Of a stretch of DNA of 64,000 bases, positions 57,732 to 64,000 are shown one piece after another. Positions within the stretch are counted from its first letter, which is position 1. Every line of letters starts with the position of its first letter. The position numbers and the translations under genes were made by a program. Origin of the DNA: CAZFLM01 sp964519955 (GTDB lineage: Bacteria > Armatimonadota > Chthonomonadetes > Chthonomonadales > CAJBBX01); NCBI GenBank assembly GCA_964519955.1, contig CAZFLM010000031.1, positions 1 to 64,000 on the forward strand. Reading direction: 5' to 3'. Under the pieces are notes generated by a model that was not told the origin of the DNA, searched no databases, and was given only the letters and a program-made list of their open reading frames with translations.

Positions 57732-60472
57732 GCCGGCTCGCGAGGGCGCCGCTGGAGTGGCTGCGTTCGCTCCTGCCGCCGTCGCATCGTGAGTCACTGC
57801 TCGAAGCCCTCCTCTCCGCAGACAATCCGATCTCCGTCCGCGATAGCCGGCGCTTCGCGCGGCGCGGCGAGCCGTGGCTCTTCCTCGGCGGCGCGTTGGC
57901 CATCGTGCTCCTGGTCGTGCTGATCGCGTTCGGCATCGTCTGGTTCATCCTCCACCACGGCGGCCTGCGCCGGGGCATCCCCGCGTTCCTGGGCGGCAGC
58001 CGCGCCGGCCTGTTTGCCGTTGTCGTCTCGGGGGTCCACGCGCTGACGATCCAGTGGGCCGCCCAGCGCTGGTCCGGGCGGTTCTTCCTCGCCGAGTACC
58101 GCCAGAACACGCTGGAGCCGCTCCTGCTGACGCTGACGTCGCCCTTCGCGCTGGTTGCGCAGGCGGCGGCGCGCCCGCTCCGCATGGGGCTTCTGGCGGC
58201 GGCAGCGGGACTGCCCTTCTACGCCCTGGCGCTCACCTGCGGGGGCATCGGCTGGCTCGACGTGTCCTGCCTCTACGTGCTGTTTGCCATGATGGCGCTG
58301 CAGGTGCCGCCGTGGGAGGTGCCCGCCCTGGCGGGAACCGCCTACGACGTGGTGAAGAAGACCCACAAGATGCGGCGCTCCAGCACCTGGACCGAGCAGT
58401 GGGTCCGCACGCTGCCCTTCCTCATGATCTGGGGCAACGGCTTCTTCTCCTCCGTCCTTGGGCCGAACTGGCTGTTCGCCCTCGTGGCGCCGCTGTGGCA
58501 GGAGCTTCCGCGTGAGGTGACGCGCCTGGCGCCGGCCTTCGTGCTCTCGTGGCCGCTCATGGTGGCCCGCGTGCTGGCCGTCCCGCTGCCCTTCTACTGC
58601 GCCGCGATCCCGCCGATCCTGATCGTTCTGCCCCTGCGCCTCGCTGGGCGCGTCGTGCGCATCTGGGAGGTGAGCTTCTACCTGAGCGTGGGCGACGTCG
58701 AAGAGATGTCCGCTCTGCGCGACTTTCCGGCGTACTGGCGGCTCCGCGGCGCCTGCTCGTTCGCCACGGCGCTCGCCATCCTCGGCTATGCGTGGACGCC
58801 CTACGTGGAGCATGGCCGCACCGCGTACCTGGTTCGGAGCGCGGGCGGGAGCATCGGCACGGCGCTGGCGGGCCTGGTCTGGCTCTTCGGGGCGTGGGCT
58901 GTCCTGGAGACCTGGGGCAGGGCACGGTCCGCCGCGAGGTCCGAGCAGGATCGGTCCGCCAACGGGAATGGCAATGGCAGCGGGAGTCACCGGTCCGATC
59001 GCCTCCGCACGCTTGGCTGGCAGTTTCAGCCGCTGGGGCGGGCCGCCGTGCTCTACGTCTGCGCGTGCGTGCTGGCGCTCCGGTGGCCCGTGCCGGCCGA
59101 GGCCGGGCTGATCGCGGCGCAGTTGGCGGTGCTCGCGGCCGTGGGCAGCGTGTGGCTGCGCGCCCGTCGGGTGAACGGCTGGTGGTACACGGGCGCGCTC
59201 CTGCTGCCCTGGCTGGGGTGGCTGCTGCCCGATGCGCATGCCGGCGCGCGGATCGCTGCGTTCAGCCCACTCACGGGCCTGCTCGCCCTGGCCGAACCAT
59301 CGGTGCGCTTCCTGCACTCGGCGGTGCCGGGCGCGCTGATGCCGAGTTGGGCGATGTCCTGCGTCGCGTCCGGCGCGCTGGGCGTGGTTGCGCTGCTGCT
59401 GCGGCGCGTGGCGCCCGTCCACGAGGGGGCGCAGACTCCGGGTATTCGGACCTGGCTGCCCGGTGGGCGAGCCGCGACAGCAGGCGAGTTCGCCGCGGCG
59501 CCTGGCAGCGCGTTCCCGTTGCCAGGCGGTGTGCCGACGCTGGACGCCAAGCCTGCCCAGAGCCGCACGACCCTCGCAGCCCAGGCCAGGCAGCGCCCTC
59601 CGAAGCAGGAGTATCCGGTCGCGCAGCGCCTTCTCGGCCTCATCGGCCGGCGCACGGACAACCCGCTCACGATCAAGGAGGTGCGCGTGCTGCTGCGCGG
59701 GCACCTCGGCAGGGCGGAGATCGTGACCTACGCCCTACTGCTGCTCGGCCCGTTGGCGCTCTGTGTGTACCACCTGAGCGCGATCAGCGAGGAGTTGGCC
59801 GCTCTGGGAGCGCTGTTGTTCGGCACCGGTGCCCCTGAGACCGTGGCGCTGTTCGCGGGCAGCGCGGCGAGCTGGGCGTGCGTACTCGCCCTCATCGTAC
59901 CGCTGCTCGTGCTGTACCCCTGTGCGGCAGCATTCGTAAAGGAGCGGGACAAGTCCACGCTGGCGTTCATCCTGTCCACGCCGATGAGCACCTGGCGGAT
60001 CGTGCTCGGCAAGCTGTGCGGCGCGTCGATGCCCGCATGGACCTGCTACGCGGTGGGCGCCGCCTGGATTACGGCGCTGTCCGTGCCCGTGGCGTTCGCG
60101 GCCGGCCCCGTGCGGTGGCTGGCCGGGCTCGGCGTCGCGCTGTCATTGCCGGCGGCCGTCGCGCTGATGTCGGCATCGCTGTCGCTGCTCTTCGGTACGC
60201 TGCTGAGGAAGGAGAACGATGCGGGCGTTGTGGCCTTCGTCGTCCTGCTCGTGGTTGTGTACTTCGGGGGCGTTTTCGGCTTCTACCTGCTGGAGGCGTG
60301 CGGCCTGGCGGTATCAGGCGGACCCATCGCGGAGGTACTGCACGGTGTCGCGCTCGCCATGGCGGCGCTCTCGCTTCTCGTCACGCCCGCCTGCCTGGCG
60401 CTCACGTGCTGGCGGATCGAACGCATGCGGCACCGCGACATGGCCACGGAGGGCGCTGGGAAGCCGGCGTAG
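57728..60472 (+). CDS. Large ABC-2-type permease protein with two related halves
   Basis: This is a 914-residue integral membrane protein. Both halves open with a similar block: LLSADNPISVRDSRRFARRG (about 28-47) and RRTDNPLTIKEVRVLLRGH (about 640). Each is followed by helices. The second half has KERDKSTLAFILSTPMSTWR and IVLGKLCGASMPAWTCYAVG, typical of ABC-2 permeases. A charged, Gly/Asn-rich linker (about 405-430) and a Pro/Ala-rich stretch separate them. No ATPase gene is nearby, so the partner is outside or absent. It is coupled to the acetyltransferase by ATGA. Confidence 0.82.
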   Translation: MSRLARAPLEWLRSLLPPSHRESLLEALLSADNPISVRDSRRFARRGEPWLFLGGALAIVLLVVLIAFGIVWFILHHGGLRRGIPAFLGGSRAGLFAVVVSGVHALTIQWAAQRWSGRFFLAEYRQNTLEPLLLTLTSPFALVAQAAARPLRMGLLAAAAGLPFYALALTCGGIGWLDVSCLYVLFAMMALQVPPWEVPALAGTAYDVVKKTHKMRRSSTWTEQWVRTLPFLMIWGNGFFSSVLGPNWLFALVAPLWQELPREVTRLAPAFVLSWPLMVARVLAVPLPFYCAAIPPILIVLPLRLAGRVVRIWEVSFYLSVGDVEEMSALRDFPAYWRLRGACSFATALAILGYAWTPYVEHGRTAYLVRSAGGSIGTALAGLVWLFGAWAVLETWGRARSAARSEQDRSANGNGNGSGSHRSDRLRTLGWQFQPLGRAAVLYVCACVLALRWPVPAEAGLIAAQLAVLAAVGSVWLRARRVNGWWYTGALLLPWLGWLLPDAHAGARIAAFSPLTGLLALAEPSVRFLHSAVPGALMPSWAMSCVASGALGVVALLLRRVAPVHEGAQTPGIRTWLPGGRAATAGEFAAAPGSAFPLPGGVPTLDAKPAQSRTTLAAQARQRPPKQEYPVAQRLLGLIGRRTDNPLTIKEVRVLLRGHLGRAEIVTYALLLLGPLALCVYHLSAISEELAALGALLFGTGAPETVALFAGSAASWACVLALIVPLLVLYPCAAAFVKERDKSTLAFILSTPMSTWRIVLGKLCGASMPAWTCYAVGAAWITALSVPVAFAAGPVRWLAGLGVALSLPAAVALMSASLSLLFGTLLRKENDAGVVAFVVLLVVVYFGGVFGFYLLEACGLAVSGGPIAEVLHGVALAMAALSLLVTPACLALTCWRIERMRHRDMATEGAGKPA

Positions 60473-60527
60473 GTCGGGCAGATCCGAGGCGCGACAGTGA
60501 TGGAGCGCGTGGCCGGCAAGCCGCGCG

Positions 60528-61832
60528 TCAGTCCTCGACGCGGAGCCAGTTCTCGAGGGAGTCGACGACCGGCAGCTCGCGGATGCGGGCCAGGGCCGCG
60601 CGCATGTTGGCCTCCAGCACGCGGTGGGTGACCCAGACGATCTCGGCCTGGTCCTCGCGCGTCGCCTTCTGCACCACGGTCTCGATGGAGACGCTGCACT
60701 CGCCCAGCACGCCCGCCACCGCCGCCAGCACGCCGGGATTGTCGCGCACGAGCATGCGCACGTAGTACTTCGTCTGCACCGCGTCCATCGGCACCATGCG
60801 GCGGTTGAGGAAGCTCGCGCCGGGGATGCGGCCCGTGGCGCCGGTCTGGATGTTGCGGCAGATGTCCACGATGTCGCCGACGACGGCGCTGCCGGTGGGC
60901 ATCATGCCCGCGCCCCGGCCGAAGAACATCACGTCGCCCACGGCGTCGCCGCGCACCAGGATCGCGTTGTACACATCGTTGGTCGAGGCGAGGGGGTGGG
61001 GGGCCGGAACCAGCGCCGGGTGGACGCGCGCCTGGATCTCCTCGTCGCCGCACCGCGCCGCGATGGCCAGCAGCTTGATGACGTAGCCCAGGTCGCGGGC
61101 GCACTCGATGTCGCGCGAGGTGATGTGCGAGATGCCCTCGACGTACACCTCGTTCACGCGCACCCGGGTGGTGAACGCCAGCGAGGCGAGGATGGCCAGC
61201 TTGTACTGGGCGTCGAACCCGCCCACGTCGCTCGTCGGGTCGGCCTCCGCATAGCCCAGCGACTGGGCCTCGCGCAGCACCGCGTCGAACTCCGCCCCTT
61301 CGCGAGTCATGCGCGTGAGGATGTAGTTCGTCGTCCCGTTGACGATCCCCTTGACCTCGTTGATCGCGTTGCCGGCCAGCGAGCTGCGCAGAGGCTGGAT
61401 GATGGGGATGCCGCCGGCCACGGAGCCCTCGTAGAGGAAGTCGAGCCGCTTGCGGTCCGCCAGCTCGATGATCTCCGCGCCCTCTTTGGCGATCAGCTCC
61501 TTGTTCGCGCTGACCACGTGCTTGCCCGCCGCCAGCGCCCGCAGCACATACTCGCGCGCCGGGCTCACCCCGCCGATCAGCTCGCAGACGATGTCGATCT
61601 CGGGGTCGTCCACCACGTCGACGGGGTTGTTCGTGAGGATCTCGCGCGGCACAGCCACGGCGCGGCGCTTCTGCAGATCGCGAACGGCCACGCGGCGCAC
61701 CTCGATGTGGGCGCCGACCTTGTGCTCAATGGCGTCGCGGTTCTGCTCCAGCAGCGCGTACGTGCCCGAGCCCACGGTGCCCAGGCCCAGGAAGCCGATG
61801 CGTATGGTGTCTTTGCGAGATGTGGGTTCCAC
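60528..61832 (-). CDS. hom: Homoserine dehydrogenase
   Basis: The enzyme reduces aspartate semialdehyde to homoserine, for Thr and Met. The 434 residues are complete. The NAD(P) site is IGFLGLGTVGSG. The catalytic core has VVSANKELIAKEG, GSVAGGIPIIQPL and KGIVNGTTNYILTRM, and the active Lys/Asp region is EADPTSDVGGFDAQYK. A C-terminal ACT domain (YVRMLVRDNPGVLAAVAGVL) allows feedback control. The start is GTG 61832, with a weak ribosome binding site. It is 78 bases downstream of accB on the same strand. Confidence 0.97.
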   Translation of the reverse strand: MEPTSRKDTIRIGFLGLGTVGSGTYALLEQNRDAIEHKVGAHIEVRRVAVRDLQKRRAVAVPREILTNNPVDVVDDPEIDIVCELIGGVSPAREYVLRALAAGKHVVSANKELIAKEGAEIIELADRKRLDFLYEGSVAGGIPIIQPLRSSLAGNAINEVKGIVNGTTNYILTRMTREGAEFDAVLREAQSLGYAEADPTSDVGGFDAQYKLAILASLAFTTRVRVNEVYVEGISHITSRDIECARDLGYVIKLLAIAARCGDEEIQARVHPALVPAPHPLASTNDVYNAILVRGDAVGDVMFFGRGAGMMPTGSAVVGDIVDICRNIQTGATGRIPGASFLNRRMVPMDAVQTKYYVRMLVRDNPGVLAAVAGVLGECSVSIETVVQKATREDQAEIVWVTHRVLEANMRAALARIRELPVVDSLENWLRVED

Positions 61833-61910
61833 TGCGTTCGATGACCGATGTGCGCGGCCCGGCTGCGCAGGCCCTGTGGGTATGAGCTGGATGCTGCGCC
61901 CGATGCGGGA

Positions 61911-62351
61911 CTAGGCGGGCTGCAGGAACAGAATGGGCTCGCCCTGGCGGATGAGGTGGCCGTTCTCCGCGGCGATGCGGGTTACCACGCCGCCGCGCTC
62001 GGCCGGCACCTCCGAGAACACCTTCATCGCCTCGATGATGCCGATCGTCTGGCCCGGCTCGATGGTGTCGCCGGCCTCGACGAACGGGGGCTCATCCGGG
62101 CTCGATGAGCGATAGAACACGCCGACCATCGGGGCCGTCAGCGGCACGCCCTCGTCCACCGCGGCGCCATCGGCCTCCGCCTGGCCCGCCGCTTGCGATG
62201 GCACGTAGCGCACCGCCTGCGAGCCGGGCTTCGCGCCGCGCACCGCGATGCGGCGGTCCCCGTCCTCGACCACAAGCTCCGACAGATGCCGGCTCTCGAC
62301 CAGGTGGATCAAGCGTGCGATGTCGTCCAGTTCAAACGAGGTGTCCGACAT
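61911..62351 (-). CDS. accB: Acetyl-CoA carboxylase biotin carboxyl carrier protein
   Basis: This carrier of the biotin in acetyl-CoA carboxylase has 146 residues. The N-terminal helix is MSDTSFELDDIARLIHL, then an Ala/Gly-rich linker, then a C-terminal biotinyl domain with IIEAMKVFSEVPAE (biotinylated Lys110). PLTAPMVGVFYRSSSPDEPP is the conserved thumb region. accC, its usual partner, is not adjacent; hom follows. GGAGG lies upstream of ATG 62351, and a promoter lies at 62416-62444. Confidence 0.95.
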   Translation of the reverse strand: MSDTSFELDDIARLIHLVESRHLSELVVEDGDRRIAVRGAKPGSQAVRYVPSQAAGQAEADGAAVDEGVPLTAPMVGVFYRSSSPDEPPFVEAGDTIEPGQTIGIIEAMKVFSEVPAERGGVVTRIAAENGHLIRQGEPILFLQPA

Positions 62352-62415
62352 GGCAGACGATGGCCCTCCAAATAGCGCGAGGCGGGCGACCGATCGCCTC
62401 ACCTCGCTCCCGCGC

Positions 62416-62444
62416 AGTATACCACTCGCCCTCCGGAGCGTCAA
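62416..62444 (-). promoter_or_regulatory. Promoter for accB-hom
   Basis: On the minus strand TTGACG (62444-62439) and TATACT (62421-62416) are 17 bases apart. Confidence 0.65.
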
Positions 62445-62524
62445 TACGTGGCGGGCGCGCAGGAATGGCCGCTCCCCATGCCGAAACGCGGTCGGGTACC
62501 ACCCCTCGAGGAGCGCCGCGCGCC

Positions 62525-63067
62525 ATGTCCCAAGCATCCGGCCGCATCGTCTGTCCGCAGTGCGGAGCCAACAACTTCGACACCGTGACGGCCTGCTGGA
62601 AGTGCAGCGCGGCTCTACCGTCGCCGGCCGCCGCGGCTGCGCCACCTCGCCAGTCGCCGGCGCCGCAGCGCCCCCAGGCCGGCACCGCATCCCAGGTACC
62701 CCAGGCCCCCGCGCCGGCCGTCAACCCGATGGAGGCAATGGCCTACCGCGGAGCGGCGGCGGCCGGCGTGCTCGGCAACCCGAGGGCGTCCAACCGCGCG
62801 GCGATGTGGCTCGGCCTGCTGATGCCCTACTTCGGCCTACCCATCGGCCTGGCGTTCGTCATGTGCGACGACCGCCGCCGCCAGGAGGTCGGCCGCATCT
62901 GCATCTGGTGGAGCATCCTCTCCCTGGCCGTCCACCTCCTGCTGTCCTTCGTGGCAATGCTGGGGACGCGCGAGTACCTCACGACGATCCTCAACCAGAT
63001 CCTGTCCCAGGCGAAGCGCTCCGCAGACGGCGGGGGCGGCATGGAGATGAACTGGTTGGGCTTGTAG
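62525..63067 (+). CDS. Zinc-ribbon membrane protein, unknown
   Basis: This is a 180-residue protein. The N-terminal zinc ribbon is IVCPQCGANNFDTVTACWKC (two Cys-x-x-Cys). A Pro/Ala/Gln-rich linker (about 30-70) follows, then two transmembrane helices (AAMWLGLLMPYFGLPIGLAFV and ICIWWSILSLAVHLLLSFVAM). GGAG is upstream of ATG 62525. The layout is like zinc-ribbon DUF proteins of stress or envelope sensing, but no exact family is recognised. It is divergent from accB. The hairpin repeat array follows. Confidence 0.72.
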   Translation: MSQASGRIVCPQCGANNFDTVTACWKCSAALPSPAAAAAPPRQSPAPQRPQAGTASQVPQAPAPAVNPMEAMAYRGAAAAGVLGNPRASNRAAMWLGLLMPYFGLPIGLAFVMCDDRRRQEVGRICIWWSILSLAVHLLLSFVAMLGTREYLTTILNQILSQAKRSADGGGGMEMNWLGL

Positions 63068-63070
63068 CGG

Positions 63071-63345
63071 GTGGTGCGGGCGTCCCTGCGCGTCCCTGGT
63101 ACCCCGCGCCCTGGAGGGTCGGCCTCCGTGCCGACCGCATCCCGCCAGGCAGCAGCGCCGAGGTGGTGCGCGCGCCCCGCCCGTCCCTGGTACCCCGCGC
63201 CCTGGAGGGTCGGCCTTCGTTCCGACCGCGTCCCGGTCCTGCAGCCGCGCCGTGGTGGGGCGGGCGTCCCTGCCTGTGCTTGGTACCTCGCCGCCCTGGA
63301 GGGTCGGCCTCCGTGCCGACCGCGTCGCGCCCCGGTGGCGCCCAC
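63071..63345 (+). repeat. Array of degraded A and intact B hairpin modules
   Basis: Three B modules (arms GGTCGGC and GCCGACC in the first and third; the second has loop and arm changes) alternate with A modules in which pairing is partly lost. The linkers contain repeated GGTACC-type text. The array occupies the 290-base gap between convergent genes, with no gene seen. Confidence 0.85.
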
Positions 63346-63357
63346 CGGCAGGCCCAC

Positions 63358-64000
63358 CTACCCCTGGCGCGTCGCCGGCGCGTCGTAGCTCGCGCAGGCC
63401 ATGCCGAAGTACGTCGGGGCTTCGTACGATAGCAGCTCCGGCCGCAGGTCCGACCCCTCCAGCGCCCCGTGCAGCATCAGCGTCTGCCAGAAGCTATCCG
63501 CCATCGCGGCCTCGATCCAGTCCGACCGCCAGTAGCGCAGGCTGTTCAGCGCCCCCTCCCGCACCGTCCGGCAGAACGCCCGGTCGTACGTCGCCGAGGT
63601 CGGCGAGAACCCGTAGGGCCCGTCCTCCGCATGCCCGTGCCCCTGGTCCGCGCTGCAGATCACCGCGATGCGCCGCCCGACGAGCGCGGCTGCCTCCACC
63701 GTCGCCCTGCCGAAGTCCACCAGGCTGCGCCGCGGCAGGGACCGGTCCGGGCACACAACCACCACGTTCGGACGCGGTTCCCAGCGGGCGCCCATGTACC
63801 ACAGCGGGATCACCGCGCCCCAGTCCATCGGGAACGCGAGCATCGGGTGCCCACGCTCGTCGTAGCCGGCCTCGGCAACGGGCACTCCCTTCTGCCGCGC
63901 CAGGTGCGCCAGGCCGAGCGCCAGCTCCAGGTCCAGAGGCATTGCCGCCTCGATGCGCTGCCCGTCGTCCCCGTCCAATGTCCCGATCGCCACGCGCGCG
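63358..64000 (-). CDS. LigB-like (extradiol dioxygenase class III subunit B) protein, partial
   Basis: The visible 214 residues are the C-terminal part of a LigB-superfamily protein; the reading frame is open to the right edge, so the N-terminus is missing. Present are LGLAHLARQKGVPVAEAGYD, WGAVIPLWYMG, VICSADQGHGHAEDGPYGFS and the end PELLSYEAPTYFGMACASY. The His residues of the dioxygenase-like site are in ADQGHGHAED. Family members include ring-cleaving dioxygenases and proteins of unknown role such as the AmmeMemoRadiSam system; the subgroup is uncertain. Confidence 0.8.
   Translation of the reverse strand, partial: ARVAIGTLDGDDGQRIEAAMPLDLELALGLAHLARQKGVPVAEAGYDERGHPMLAFPMDWGAVIPLWYMGARWEPRPNVVVVCPDRSLPRRSLVDFGRATVEAAALVGRRIAVICSADQGHGHAEDGPYGFSPTSATYDRAFCRTVREGALNSLRYWRSDWIEAAMADSFWQTLMLHGALEGSDLRPELLSYEAPTYFGMACASYDAPATRQG

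Overview
This window comes from a very GC-rich bacterial chromosome. It is most likely a scaffold from an uncultured, heterotrophic, polysaccharide- and peptide-degrading lineage. Two runs of exactly 100 N (44070-44169 and 55252-55351) show that it is a scaffolded assembly. Armatimonadota (or a neighbour in the Planctomycetes/Verrucomicrobia/Armatimonadota habitat space) is my best guess, from the DUF1080, GH95 and DUF6785-like families, the DUF4446 gene and the general style. No rRNA or other phylogenetic marker settles it. There is no phage, plasmid or CRISPR signature, and no IS element.

Layout. 1-3.4 kb: lon (cut at the left edge exactly at its Walker A motif), an Hsp20 chaperone, and an enolase-superfamily gene carrying a perfect 315-bp in-frame tandem duplication. 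3.4-9 kb: a ChaN-like haem-binding protein, convergent with a giant exported subtilase with tandem Ig-like domains. 9.2-18.5 kb (minus strand): a degradative block (GH95 fucosidase-like enzyme, exported oligopeptidase B, DUF1080 hydrolase), a small basic exported protein, a CopA copper ATPase overlapping a Nudix gene, and signal peptidase I. 18.6-20.5 kb: a DUF4446 protein, an ECF sigma factor and its zinc-finger anti-sigma. 20.5-29 kb (minus): a DUF5666-like secreted protein, a TPR protein, a class-A beta-lactamase-fold protein translationally coupled to trmFO, topA and a DUF2993-like protein.

30-35.6 kb (minus): a tightly packed run of unrecognised genes (four-helix membrane proteins, an ankyrin plus pentapeptide-repeat protein, small transmembrane proteins, a PH-like protein) with 4-bp start/stop overlaps. 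It is the least explained operon here. 35.7-42.7 kb: tRNA-Asn, a large exported protein of unknown family, a DUF6785-like polytopic membrane protein with a cupin, a ribbon-helix-helix regulator with a small membrane protein under a near-consensus promoter, an aberrant tRNA-Asp, a tiny cysteine-rich protein and a YihY/BrkB membrane protein. 43-51 kb: two tandem DinB genes, a HAD phosphatase, a Dabb protein, an M48 peptidase, a D-aminoacylase, a TIM-barrel protein and a phosphatase-like membrane protein.

51-64 kb: hrcA-grpE-glmM (no dnaK or dnaJ follows), a papain-like peptidase, a dipeptide epimerase, a small HMA copper-binding protein with a tiny membrane protein, an ArgA-like acetyltransferase coupled to an ABC-2 permease, homoserine dehydrogenase, accB, a zinc-ribbon membrane protein and a partial LigB-like protein. 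The D-aminoacylase, dipeptide epimerase, oligopeptidase B, subtilase and M48 genes together suggest a peptide- and murein-scavenging lifestyle (inference).

The most unusual feature is a family of modular hairpin repeats scattered through at least seven intergenic sites, always beside the 3' end of a gene. The stems vary in a pairing-preserving way and the loops are exchanged between stems. Both assembly gaps fall inside these arrays.
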